This document shows positions 7,940-16,524 of a DNA stretch of 64,000 nt, one piece after another (positions within the stretch are counted from its first letter, which is position 1; each line of letters opens with the position of its first letter). The DNA lies in NCBI GenBank assembly GCA_030537615.1, contig JAUNVP010000010.1:41993-105992 (forward strand). Direction: 5' to 3'. This stretch comes from Actinomycetaceae bacterium (GTDB lineage: Bacteria > Actinomycetota > Actinomycetes > Actinomycetales > Actinomycetaceae). Under the pieces are notes generated by a model. It worked only from the letters and a program-made list of their open reading frames with translations. It was not told the origin of the DNA and searched no databases. A program made the translations under genes and the position numbers.

Positions 7940-8105
7940 TTTGGTAGGGAAAGTGTCGTGGCTAAATCTATGGAGCGTGTTTGCCGAAGACGATGCGAGG
8001 TCGAGGGTAAGGCGACCTCCTGGATGGGGGAAAGAGTGGAGAAGGGTCTACCGTTAATCGAACCAACGATGCCTCAGAATTGACTTACTTCTAAGGAGGA
8101 TTATC

Positions 8106-8327
8106 GTGCCAAAGACTCCATCAAAAGAGCCAACCAAGCTTCAGGCTGCAATAGTTATCCTAGTGCTACTTGTCGTATTGCCGATACCGGGTGCCCTAAT
8201 CTATGCGGGAACTGAATGGTTGTTTAATCCAGCTGGCGTGCCTAAAGAATTCATCATCACGTACTTCGGGCAGATGTTGATCCTTATTGGTTGGGGATTG
8301 TGGGCAAAGTTCAAAGTTGGGGACTGA
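8106..8327 (+). CDS. small two-span membrane protein
   Basis: 73 residues from GTG 8106, chosen because a near-perfect Shine-Dalgarno AAGGAGGA ends 6 nt upstream (8092-8099). Two hydrophobic segments: about residues 14-34 (AAIVILVLLVVLPIPGALIY) and 48-66 (FIITYFGQMLILIGWGLWA). Family not recognised. Followed by a strong bidirectional terminator. The strong translation signal argues that this is a real gene. Confidence 0.75.
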   Translation: MPKTPSKEPTKLQAAIVILVLLVVLPIPGALIYAGTEWLFNPAGVPKEFIITYFGQMLILIGWGLWAKFKVGD

Positions 8328-8355
8328 TTAATGCAGTGATGAGAGTGGCAAATAA

Positions 8356-8387
8356 AAATGGGACCCCGGCTCTCCGGGGTCCCATTT
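8356..8387. terminator. bidirectional terminator
   Basis: Stem ATGGGACCCCGG / CCGGGGTCCCAT around loop CTCT, flanked by A-run and T-run on either side, so it can end both the small membrane gene (+) and the DUF1540 gene (-). Confidence 0.85.
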
Positions 8388-8399
8388 CCTGCGGGTATT

Positions 8400-8669
8400 T
8401 TAAGAAGCTTGGTAGGTGAGGCACTCCGCGTCGCCTGCACCAATGCGAACAGCGTCTGCTCCACATTCCAAGTTGTGGTTGAAGGTGCAGTCTGCGCGCT
8501 GGCAAGCGCCGACCTGCGCGGTTACGCGGTCGAGACCGCCGCGCGTTCCGATTTCTACGAATGTCACGCAACCTTGCTTGCCCATGGTCATTGCAAAAGC
8601 GGTGCAACCGTCATGGTTAAAAGAACAGCTCGTGGTTGCGCAGTTATCAACTTTCGGCATCGTGGTCAT
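8400..8669 (-). CDS. double DUF1540 protein
   Basis: 89 residues from ATG 8669, chosen because AAGGAG lies 6 nt upstream (8676-8681); an in-frame ATG at 8723 has no such site. Two tandem Cys-rich modules: CATTSCSFNHDGCTAFAMTM with a later CVTF, and CQRADCTFNHNLECGADAV with ECLTY. Each carries the four-Cys pattern of DUF1540, a small presumed metal-binding unit of unknown role. No signal peptide. Function unknown; metal binding is inferred from the Cys spacing only. Confidence 0.85.
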   Translation of the reverse strand: MTTMPKVDNCATTSCSFNHDGCTAFAMTMGKQGCVTFVEIGTRGGLDRVTAQVGACQRADCTFNHNLECGADAVRIGAGDAECLTYQAS

Positions 8670-9327
8670 TATGAACTCCTTACATTTGAGGTTCGTCCTC
8701 GTGGTCTTTCCCTCCGGTGTCACAACCGGAATGCCCCTGGAGGGGTGGTGTTGATTCCACGTTATGCCGGTATTTACGAAACGAATAGCGCAGGTTTATG
8801 TTGCGTAAATCAGTTTCGTTAATGAGTTCAAGTCAATAAGAAAGATGGCCTTTCCCTAAATCGGTGGCTGATGGAAACGTGTGTTCTTTCGACTGGCATT
8901 TCAAGGCTTTTCGTTGTGTTTCTGCGGATCTGTCAAGGTTTAGCAACTTAGTGATGGCTAAGCTAAAGAGTGCAAATGTGAGCGGAGTCACAATAGTCGG
9001 CCGTGCATTTCGCGTTTTGTTCAACAGAGTTCTGCAACGAATTACGACACGTTATGTTGCTTAATTGCTGAAAGAAGTGAAGAGGCCGGCTTTAAGTAGG
9101 GGAGGGCGGAGCCGCTCGCCCTCGAGGGAAGTGTCTGAATTGGCGGTATTGGTTCGGTGCCACACCGATTCCGACGGTTCGCCTCGGAAACGCGTCGATT
9201 CCGACAGCTACGACGCAAATTATGGGGTGAAGTGTCTGAATCGAAATGGAGTCGAGGGCGGGAAAGGAATGGGACCCTATCTCGAAAAAGGGTGCCCAAA
9301 CCTCACTGTGTTCCGTATGATTTAGGT
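8670..9327. other. 658-bp gap with family A repeat
   Basis: Apart from the DUF1540 leader and the repeat at 9128-9244, no supported gene. Small open frames near 8833-9064 on both strands lack ribosome sites and recognisable sequence. Confidence 0.5.
9128..9244 (+). repeat. dispersed three-box repeat (family A)
   Basis: Upstream stray box GAAGTGTCTGAATTGGCG (9128-9145), then a full unit: ACCGATTCCGACGGTTC (9164-9180), GCGTCGATTCCGACAGCT (9192-9209) and GAAGTGTCTGAATCGA (9229-9244). Closely matches the inverted copy at 18771-18883, including the spacer CTACGACGC. Confidence 0.85.
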
Positions 9328-10587
9328 GTGAAACTGCTGAAAGGCCAATTGGCGCAGATGGTCGGCGTCTTCACGGACGCGGCCCGCTTGTTTGCGCGCC
9401 ACTGGCCCGCACTCATCACCTTGTTTTGCGCAGGTTTTGCCTTGCGGTTTGGCGCACTGTGGCTTGCCGGACGCGCTTCGTTTATCAGCCCGACGATTAC
9501 GGCGATGATCCTGCCGTTTGCGCCGCTACTGATGATTGCCTCACTCGCACTCATGCTCAGGGTGCTAGCGACGTCTCTTCCGGGCCTCTTGGCGGAAAAT
9601 GAGTCGCAGCAGTGGCGCTCGCACATCAACGCAACCGTGGTGGCACTCATTCCGTTTCTGGCGATCTACGCCTCAAACGGCTTCCTCAAAGAGGACATGC
9701 GTCGCTATGCCTACGACCAGGGGGGCTTGGTGTGGGCGCAGTTAGAGCGCGGCGACTTCGCTGACGATGTGCTCTTCGACCGGATTCCGCTACCAACATC
9801 CGGAATCATTCTCGGCATCGTCATCATCGCTGTGGCTCTACGCAAGCTCATCGCGTGGAAGAAGCTGGCCTCGAAGTCGACACTGTGGGCGCTGTTGTCC
9901 GCCTACCTCGAAGCTGTGTGGCTGACCAGTTTGGCTTATATTTTCACGCTTAAGGTGACGCAGTTGCAGCAGTGGGTGACAAATCGACAGGTCGTTGATG
10001 ACATCAATGTGTGGTGGCAAACGGCTTCGGAAACCTACAAGCTAGTGCATACCTTTATTCTCATGCCGTTTACTTGGCTCGGCTCGCTCATATCGGCGGC
10101 TGGTGCGCTCATTGTGGTGCCGGTGGCGTGGCTGACTATCGGGGCTACCCTCTACGGCGCAGAACTCAAAAAAGGTGATCCGCTTTTCGATGAGGAAGTC
10201 GCTACCGAACGCATCAACCGCCTCCCCAATCCAGTTAAAAAGACCATCAACCACGTGGTTTCCCCCGTCGTTACACCTTTCAAGGCTGCGGTGGATGCGA
10301 TCCGTAAAATCGCTGTCGCCGGATTTATCCCGATGGTGCTGTTTTGCGTTATCTTCGCTCTCACCGGCTGGTTGCGGATCGGGGTGGATGAGGCCGCCCA
10401 CGCCCTCATCGGCCCGCGCTCGTCCGCACTCAATTTCGCCATTGAACCGGTCATTTCGCTCGTTGAATCGCTCGTTTACTTCACAGTGACGCTCGTGCTT
10501 CTCGCCTCGGGAGTCAGTCGTATTCTCACCGCGCATTCATTCGTGGAGGGCGAAAGCGCCGACGCTTCGGCGCCCGCGACAGCTTAA
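9328..10587 (+). CDS. multi-span membrane protein, unknown function
   Basis: 419 residues from GTG 9328. This start is preferred because TATGAT (9316-9321) lies 6 nt upstream as a possible -10 of a leaderless transcript, and because more upstream starts would translate the repeat. About seven to eight hydrophobic segments, in two blocks (residues about 20-110 and 145-260) and again near 305-405. The loop DPLFDEEVATERINRLPNPVKK is likely cytoplasmic. Family not recognised. It converges on the exported three-gene set, with a small hairpin at 10591-10614 between them. Confidence 0.8.
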   Translation: MKLLKGQLAQMVGVFTDAARLFARHWPALITLFCAGFALRFGALWLAGRASFISPTITAMILPFAPLLMIASLALMLRVLATSLPGLLAENESQQWRSHINATVVALIPFLAIYASNGFLKEDMRRYAYDQGGLVWAQLERGDFADDVLFDRIPLPTSGIILGIVIIAVALRKLIAWKKLASKSTLWALLSAYLEAVWLTSLAYIFTLKVTQLQQWVTNRQVVDDINVWWQTASETYKLVHTFILMPFTWLGSLISAAGALIVVPVAWLTIGATLYGAELKKGDPLFDEEVATERINRLPNPVKKTINHVVSPVVTPFKAAVDAIRKIAVAGFIPMVLFCVIFALTGWLRIGVDEAAHALIGPRSSALNFAIEPVISLVESLVYFTVTLVLLASGVSRILTAHSFVEGESADASAPATA

Positions 10588-10590
10588 CCC

Positions 10591-10614
10591 GGTCCTTCAC
10601 GCGCGTGACGGACC
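10591..10614. terminator. hairpin between convergent genes
   Basis: GGTCC ... GGACC outer stem around the palindrome CACGCGCGTG. No T-run; possible weak terminator. Confidence 0.35.
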
Positions 10615-10626
10615 ACGTCGCCAGGG

Positions 10627-11226
10627 TCACCGCACCGGGAAGTCAGCGTAGCGCGGCAGATCCCAGTAAATCCGCACGGTACGGGGTTCCACTCCATCTG
10701 GAATCGCAATGACCGACGTGGTGGTCCATTGCGCCGGCCGCGGTGTCGCTGAATCAATGAGCTCACCGGAGAAGTAATCGATGGTCGGGCCTTCCGCCCC
10801 AAACGGGACGCAGCTATCAACCAACGCCCCGGCGCTCACATCCTGGCGGGTCGCGGCGCGCGGGAAATACTGTCGCCCGTCAGAATCGAGGGCGATGACG
10901 GTGCATCCGTCGGCGATAACCTCAGGATCCGCTGCCATAGTGAAGTCGAATGCCCACAGCCGCGCTCCTTCCACGGCAGTGAGCCCTTCGACGGATTCGA
11001 CGATTTGCGCCCCGTCGAAAGTGACGTCGATGGCTCGCTCGTACGTGACGCCCGCGTTGGTCAGACTCGACGTGTAGTGCGCGGTTTCGGACTCAACGGC
11101 TACCTCCGACGTGGGGTCGGACGGCCAGTAGATTTCCAGCAAGCGGTGCGAAGAGGCGAATCCCGCCGCTACGACAGCGATCGGGAGGACAATCAACCAC
11201 CGCCAGTTTCGTTTCCACCAACTCAT
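10627..11226 (-). CDS. membrane-anchored exported protein, unknown
   Basis: 199 residues. Single N-terminal hydrophobic segment (WRWLIVLPIAVVAAGFASS, about 8-26) with positive residues before it, then an extracytoplasmic domain with one Cys pair (ADGCTVIAL and VDSCVPFG). Third gene of a minus-strand operon; its ATG overlaps the upstream stop by 4 nt (ATGA). Family not recognised. Size, topology and coupling shared with its two neighbours suggest a membrane-associated complex (inference). Confidence 0.8.
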   Translation of the reverse strand: MSWWKRNWRWLIVLPIAVVAAGFASSHRLLEIYWPSDPTSEVAVESETAHYTSSLTNAGVTYERAIDVTFDGAQIVESVEGLTAVEGARLWAFDFTMAADPEVIADGCTVIALDSDGRQYFPRAATRQDVSAGALVDSCVPFGAEGPTIDYFSGELIDSATPRPAQWTTTSVIAIPDGVEPRTVRIYWDLPRYADFPVR

Positions 11227-11813
11227 GGTTTGGCACCCCCGTAGCTGGGATCGGCGATCTCGAATGTGCCGGCTGTGGCGATAAGTTCCGTAGCGTCCTC
11301 TTCGCTGATGCCAAGGTCGATAACTGCGACGTCATCTCCACTGGCTGAACTGTAGTTGTAGATCCGCACCGAAGCGCCGGCGAGAGCATCCTTGGCGATT
11401 TCGACGGCAAGCGGACACGACACTGCTAAACCGGCTTGCGACGCACCGCATTTCAACAGGCCACCGTAGGGTTGAATGCCACCGAAAACGTGACTGTTTC
11501 CGCCCTCTACTTCGATTGGGGCTACTGACGTCTCAATCCCATTGGGAACATAGGTCACGGTGAAGGTGAGGAAAACGGCGGAGGTTTGGGCCGTTGCACC
11601 AAAGCGGGTGACCGTCCGGGCGGTGCCGACATCGCCGACGCTGACTGACCCCGTGCGGATTTCGACAGCTTGTTCGACAGTTCCGTGTACGGGGAAAGTC
11701 TCGTTAAGGACAGCTTCTCGATCGGGGAGAAGGGAATTAATCGAGGACCCCGCCGCAAACGCCGCGATAGCGATCGCCGCAGCCGACAATTTCATTACGC
11801 GTTTAGCCATCAT
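11223..11813 (-). CDS. exported protein, unknown
   Basis: 196 residues with an ATGATG start following GGAGG. Signal-anchor-like N terminus (AAAIAIAAFAAGSSI) then a beta-rich domain (VFLTFTVTYVPNGIE) with two Cys (LLKCGASQ and VSCPLAV). Middle gene of the coupled three-gene set, overlapping both neighbours by 4 nt. Family not recognised. Confidence 0.8.
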   Translation of the reverse strand: MMAKRVMKLSAAAIAIAAFAAGSSINSLLPDREAVLNETFPVHGTVEQAVEIRTGSVSVGDVGTARTVTRFGATAQTSAVFLTFTVTYVPNGIETSVAPIEVEGGNSHVFGGIQPYGGLLKCGASQAGLAVSCPLAVEIAKDALAGASVRIYNYSSASGDDVAVIDLGISEEDATELIATAGTFEIADPSYGGAKP

Positions 11814-12520
11814 TCACCTCCGCACACTGGGATTGCCGTTAGAGGATTATCGAGGCTCCAGTAGCGGTGGCCGTCGAGGGATGATTTCACCCACGATGCT
11901 TGTTTAATGACGATCGCCAGATCGCATCGGTTGACGTCGTCGGAAACGGCCCATATGGCGGTGTAGTCTCCGGGAATTCCGGGCTGAAACGCGCCCTGAT
12001 TCAACCCGTCAATGGCGCGTTCAATGCGTGGATAGGGCATGGAGGTCGACAGGGGTTGCGTATTTTCGTTCACTACCAGCATGCCCGCATCGAGCAGGTG
12101 AGTGGCAAACGCAGAATCCTCAATCGCTCGATCGCTCATGTTGGTGGCATGGAATTTCACTTTGAGACAGAGAGGGAACTCGGCAGTGGTATCGAAACAG
12201 GTCGTGTCCATCATGACGCCGTCGATGACGAGAGAAAATGGGCCCGCTTCGATTTGTTCTCCAAATGCGCTGACGGTGGTTTCTTTTTCGACTTCAGCCA
12301 GCGCGTTATCCCACCCGCGGGTAAAACCCACGACCACAATGACGATCAGCATGAGTGCCAAGACGACGTTCTTCACCGAGAGAAAATCCTTGCTGAGCGA
12401 CCATACGCGAAGTAGGCGCTTCGACCGCCATAGCGGTGTGCGTGTCTTCGGCTGTTCTGTCGCCTCAGATGTGCGGGAGGACGAGCCGGTGCTGGTGGAA
12501 GGGGTATTATCGCCGCTCAC
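11810..12520 (-). CDS. membrane-anchored exported protein, unknown
   Basis: 236 residues. Ser/Thr-rich cytoplasmic tail of about 45 residues, one membrane segment (VVLALMLIVIVVVGFTRGW, about 51-70), then an outer domain with the pattern FSLVIDGVMMDTTCFD ... FPLCLKVKFHATNMSD, reminiscent of DUF4352/immunoglobulin-like exported domains. First gene of the operon, divergent from glgP. Function unknown. Confidence 0.8.
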   Translation of the reverse strand: MSGDNTPSTSTGSSSRTSEATEQPKTRTPLWRSKRLLRVWSLSKDFLSVKNVVLALMLIVIVVVGFTRGWDNALAEVEKETTVSAFGEQIEAGPFSLVIDGVMMDTTCFDTTAEFPLCLKVKFHATNMSDRAIEDSAFATHLLDAGMLVVNENTQPLSTSMPYPRIERAIDGLNQGAFQPGIPGDYTAIWAVSDDVNRCDLAIVIKQASWVKSSLDGHRYWSLDNPLTAIPVCGGE

Positions 12521-12592
12521 GTAACGATTCTATGTCGTAGAACACGAATTCAACAGCGAAAAATGGCTCGAAATGTGACGTATCCCGCCGCA

Positions 12593-12622
12593 TTGGGAGA
12601 CCTGAGGGCGCATGGTTAGACT
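12593..12622 (+). promoter_or_regulatory. candidate glgP promoter
   Basis: TTGGGA (12593-12598), 18-nt spacer, TAGACT (12617-12622), 53 bp before the glgP ATG. Judged by eye. Confidence 0.4.
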
Positions 12623-12675
12623 AAGGGTGCTTTAGGCTTAACACATTCGAGTCTGACTCTGTGGAAGGATCGTTC

Positions 12676-15039
12676 ATGACTCAGGACTTCAAGGGAGCCA
12701 CCGCCGCACAGATACGCGCGGTATCTGGTCGCCCTCCGAAAGCATCGACACCGATGGAATACTGGCAGGGCTTGTCAGCCGCTGTCGTTGACCGCATCGC
12801 AGATAACTGGAATGCAACGACGGAAAAATACCGAAAAGGTCGCCGTCAGCACTACTTCTCTGCCGAGTTCCTCATGGGACGTGCGCTTCTCAATAACCTG
12901 CTTAATCTCGGACTGGTTGATGAGGCCGATGCAGCGGTTAACGCATTCGGACAGAAACTGACCGACATTCTCGAACAGGAACCAGATGCCGCTCTTGGTA
13001 ACGGCGGTCTGGGACGTCTCGCCGCCTGTTTCCTTGACTCATGTGCAACCCAGGATCTTCCGGCTGTCGGATACGGTATTCTGTACCGCTACGGCTTGTT
13101 CAAGCAGGTCTTCCAAGAGGGATATCAGACCGAGCACCCCGATTCCTGGATGGAAGAGGGCTACCCGTTCGTCATCCGCCACGAGGAAGAGCAGCGCATC
13201 GTTCGTTACGGCGACCTCCATGTGCGTGCGATTCCCTACGACATGGCAATCACGGGCTACGGCACGGACAATGTCGGTACGTTGCGTCTGTGGAAAGCCG
13301 AACCGATGGAAGAGTTCGACTACGCAGCCTTCAACTCGCAGCGCTTTACTGACGCAATCGTCGACCGTGAGCGCACCAACGACATTTCCCGTGTGCTGTA
13401 CCCGAACGACACGACCTACGAAGGAAAAGTGCTTCGCGTACGCCAGCAGTACTTCTTCGTATCAGCCTCCCTGCAAGAAATTGTCGAGAACCATGTCAAG
13501 CAGCATGGCGACCTCGAAACCTTCGCGAACTTCAACTGCATTCAGCTCAACGACACGCACCCCGTGCTCGCCATTCCCGAACTCATGCGGATCCTCATGG
13601 ACGAGCACGATCTCGGCTGGGAAGATGCCTGGCAGGTCGTTTCGCAGACCTTCGCGTACACTAACCACACCGTGCTTGCTGAAGCGCTGGAGCAGTGGGA
13701 GATCTCGATCTTTGACCGGCTGTTCCCGCGCGTGATGGAGATTGTGTGGGAGATCGACCGACGCTTCCGCAATGAAATGGCGGATGCCGGCGTTGAACCC
13801 AGCCGCATCGACTACATGGCTCCGGTGTCCGGCGGCATGGTCCACATGGCGTGGATTGCCTGCTATGCGGCTTATTCCATTAACGGTGTGGCCGCCTTGC
13901 ACACCGAGATCATCAAGCGCGAAACACTCGGTGAATGGCATGACCTGTGGCCCGAGAAGTTCAACAATAAGACGAACGGTGTCACCCCGCGTCGCTGGCT
14001 CAACCAGTGCAACCCGCGTCTGGCTGAACTTCTCACCGAAGTGACCGGGTCCGACGAATGGGTGCGCGACCTCGACGTGCTGAAGAACTACGAGGACGCC
14101 GGCAACGATGCCCTCTACGACCGTCTTAACGACATCAAGCACGCGAACAAAGTTGATTTTGCGCAGTGGATTGAGCGCCGCCAGGGGATTGCCATCAACC
14201 CGCAGGCGATCTTCGATGTACAGATTAAGCGTTTGCACGAGTACAAGCGCCAGCTTCTCAACATCATGTACGTGCTTGACCTGTATTTCCGCGTCAAGGA
14301 TGATCCCACGCTCGATATTCCGCCGCGAGTATTTATCTTCGGCGCGAAGGCGGCTCCGGGATACGTGCGCGCCAAGGCCATCATTAAGCTCATTAATGAG
14401 GTTGGCCGCCTGGTGAATAATGATCCTGAGATTGGAGATCGTCTCAAGGTCGTGTTCGTAGAGAACTACAACGTATCGCCCGCAGAGAAGATCATCCCCG
14501 CCGCGGATGTCTCCGAGCAGATTTCGACTGCAGGTAAGGAAGCGTCGGGCACATCGAACATGAAGTTCATGATGAACGGCGCCCTCACCCTTGGCACACT
14601 GGACGGTGCAAACGTCGAAATTGTTGACTCGGTCGGCTACGACAACGCTTACATTTTCGGTGCTCGTGAGGAAGAACTCCCCGAGTTGCGCAAGTCCTAC
14701 GACCCGCGTCACCAGTATGAGACCGTACCCGGCCTCAAACGCGTCCTCGATGCCTTCACCGACGGCACGTTGGATGACGGGAACTCAGGCATGTTCCACG
14801 ACTTGCGCTGGTCGCTCCTTAACTCGAATGGCTACGAGCCGGCGGACGTCTACTATCTGCTGGGCGACTTCGACGACTACCGCAAGACCCGCGACAAGAT
14901 GGCCGAAGATTACGCCGATCGTCGCGCGTGGGCGAAGAAATGCTGGAAGAACATCGTTGAATCCGGCCGGTTCTCTTCCGACCGTACGATTCGCGACTAC
15001 GCGCGAGAAGTGTGGAAGATCGAGCCAACGGCGATCTAA
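12676..15039 (+). CDS. glgP: glycogen/alpha-glucan phosphorylase
   Basis: 787 residues, the normal length for the bacterial family. Releases glucose 1-phosphate from glycogen or maltodextrin with pyridoxal phosphate. Seen: YFSAEFLMGRALLNNL, DAALGNGGLGRLAACF, QLNDTHPVLAIPELMR, VKRLHEYKRQLLN-type segment (IKRLHEYKRQLLN), and the PLP-lysine motif EASGTSNMKFMMNGALT. ATG 12676 is preferred over the in-frame GTG at 12661 because GGAAGGA precedes it by about 8 nt. No other glycogen gene adjoins; the gene stands alone before a strong terminator. Confidence 0.97.
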   Translation: MTQDFKGATAAQIRAVSGRPPKASTPMEYWQGLSAAVVDRIADNWNATTEKYRKGRRQHYFSAEFLMGRALLNNLLNLGLVDEADAAVNAFGQKLTDILEQEPDAALGNGGLGRLAACFLDSCATQDLPAVGYGILYRYGLFKQVFQEGYQTEHPDSWMEEGYPFVIRHEEEQRIVRYGDLHVRAIPYDMAITGYGTDNVGTLRLWKAEPMEEFDYAAFNSQRFTDAIVDRERTNDISRVLYPNDTTYEGKVLRVRQQYFFVSASLQEIVENHVKQHGDLETFANFNCIQLNDTHPVLAIPELMRILMDEHDLGWEDAWQVVSQTFAYTNHTVLAEALEQWEISIFDRLFPRVMEIVWEIDRRFRNEMADAGVEPSRIDYMAPVSGGMVHMAWIACYAAYSINGVAALHTEIIKRETLGEWHDLWPEKFNNKTNGVTPRRWLNQCNPRLAELLTEVTGSDEWVRDLDVLKNYEDAGNDALYDRLNDIKHANKVDFAQWIERRQGIAINPQAIFDVQIKRLHEYKRQLLNIMYVLDLYFRVKDDPTLDIPPRVFIFGAKAAPGYVRAKAIIKLINEVGRLVNNDPEIGDRLKVVFVENYNVSPAEKIIPAADVSEQISTAGKEASGTSNMKFMMNGALTLGTLDGANVEIVDSVGYDNAYIFGAREEELPELRKSYDPRHQYETVPGLKRVLDAFTDGTLDDGNSGMFHDLRWSLLNSNGYEPADVYYLLGDFDDYRKTRDKMAEDYADRRAWAKKCWKNIVESGRFSSDRTIRDYAREVWKIEPTAI

Positions 15040-15046
15040 CTTCTGA

Positions 15047-15092
15047 AGTTTTGGGCGGGCTATCGTATCATTCGATTAGCCCGCCCAAAACT
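15047..15092 (+). terminator. strong glgP terminator
   Basis: Perfect 16-bp stem (15047-15062 with 15077-15092) around a 14-nt loop; centre GGGCGGGC/GCCCGCCC, 3' arm ending AAAACT. It lies only 15 nt before the next ATG, so it also insulates the acyltransferase gene. Confidence 0.85.
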
Positions 15093-15106
15093 ATAGGAAA
15101 GAATAA

Positions 15107-16516
15107 ATGGCTTTTGGTTCGATTTTCTTCCTATTTTTATTTCTCCCATTTGTCGTCTTAACAAACTGGGTCATTCAAGAACGCTATCGACCTGCATTTA
15201 TTACGCTTGCATCGATCATTTTCTTCGCGGCGTTCAGTTTCACCGGCGTTGTCGTCCTGCTCGCTATAGCCGGAATCAACTACATTGTTGCCCGATTTAT
15301 TCGGCATCTACAGCGGTCCGGCTTTTCGCGCGGAGGACGAGTCACGCTGACACTTGGATTAGCCGCGGATCTCGGTATCCTCGCCTACTTCAAATGGTCT
15401 GGTTATATCGATCCATATATCAATGCACTCCTCAGTCGAGAAAGTGGATCTCCAGTTGCGCCGTTCCTATTTCTCGCGGGAATGAGTTTTATTGTCTTTA
15501 GCGCAATCAGCTACCTCGTCGACGTGTGGCGTGGAGATGCTGAGCCCGGTTCACCTTTTGATATCGTTCACTACCTATTTTTCTTCCCCAAATTAATCTC
15601 TGGCCCCATTGTTCGGTTCAAAGACTTTGCGTGGACTCAGCCGGAATCCGCACAACTCGTTTGGGGAGCACAGCGCGTCATTCTCGGCCTCGGCAAAAAA
15701 ATCCTCATCGCAGACAATCTCGGCACCGTCGCTGACAGCGCCTTCTACATCACAATCCACGGTGCCGATACTGCTACGCACTGGTTCGGCCTCGTCGCCT
15801 ACACGCTACAGATCTACTTTGATTTCGCCGGCTACTCCGACATGGCGATTGGTGTGGCGCAGATGCTTGGTTACCCGATCGCAGAGAACTTTAACTCGCC
15901 CTATCTCTCACAATCGATCACCGAATTCTGGAGGCGCTGGCATATCTCTCTCGGCGCATGGTTCCGGAACTACCTGTATATTCCGCTCGGTGGCAACCGC
16001 ACTGGAAACGTGTACCTCAATCTGTTCATCGTGTTCCTTGCCACCGGCATTTGGCACGGAGCAACGATGAATTTCGTTCTGTGGGGACTTGTATTCGCGG
16101 TAGCGATCATCTGGGAGCGATACGTCAGACTTCATCCGATTCCGGTCAGGGTACCCGGCATCGTGCGATGGGCTATCACGTTCTCGATCGTCATGTTCAA
16201 CTGGGTGCTGTTCCGCGCCTCCGACTTGGCTGCCGCTACCAGTTACTACAAGAATCTGTTCGGCATCTCGACCAATGAGGTCGTGATGTACGGCTGGCAA
16301 TACTCGGCACCCCCGAAAGAAACTGCGATTCTTGTTATTGGTTTGGTAGCTACCTTCATCGTCCCGCGCCTGACCATATCTCAGCGCTGGGGTAAGCCGA
16401 GTCGCACCACCATCGGCTTTGCAACCCAGCTCGCGCTGACCGTCGTTTTATTTGGACTGTGCTTCATTCAGATCGTCAGCTCCGAAGTAACGCCGTTCCT
16501 CTACTTCCAGTTCTAG
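15107..16516 (+). CDS. MBOAT family O-acyltransferase (AlgI-like)
   Basis: 469 residues, polytopic membrane enzyme of the MBOAT/DltB-AlgI family, which passes acyl (usually acetyl) groups across the membrane for modification of surface polymers. Seen: WRRWHISLGAWFRNYLYIPL, and the conserved His region TGIWHGATMNFVLWG. The next gene encodes an SGNH/AlgX-like partner, starting 8 nt after the stop, the usual two-gene set. The polymer is unknown; cell-wall glycan or teichoic-type polymers are candidates. The upstream terminator and RBS AGGAAAG support the start. Confidence 0.93.
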   Translation: MAFGSIFFLFLFLPFVVLTNWVIQERYRPAFITLASIIFFAAFSFTGVVVLLAIAGINYIVARFIRHLQRSGFSRGGRVTLTLGLAADLGILAYFKWSGYIDPYINALLSRESGSPVAPFLFLAGMSFIVFSAISYLVDVWRGDAEPGSPFDIVHYLFFFPKLISGPIVRFKDFAWTQPESAQLVWGAQRVILGLGKKILIADNLGTVADSAFYITIHGADTATHWFGLVAYTLQIYFDFAGYSDMAIGVAQMLGYPIAENFNSPYLSQSITEFWRRWHISLGAWFRNYLYIPLGGNRTGNVYLNLFIVFLATGIWHGATMNFVLWGLVFAVAIIWERYVRLHPIPVRVPGIVRWAITFSIVMFNWVLFRASDLAAATSYYKNLFGISTNEVVMYGWQYSAPPKETAILVIGLVATFIVPRLTISQRWGKPSRTTIGFATQLALTVVLFGLCFIQIVSSEVTPFLYFQF

Positions 16517-16524
16517 GAGTCAAG

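Noticed and set aside
7850..8083. 77-residue coding frame
   Set aside because: It is made of the family A repeat, has no ribosome site and no protein-like pattern.
8833..9064. Small frames of 63 and 66 residues on opposite strands
   Set aside because: They overlap each other, lack start signals and show no family features.
9157..9327. N-terminal extension of the membrane protein at 9328
   Set aside because: These codons run through the family A repeat and have unlike composition; a GTG start with a nearby -10 fits better.
13462..14712. 416-residue frame antisense to glgP
   Set aside because: Exact shadow of the conserved phosphorylase gene; no recognisable domain.
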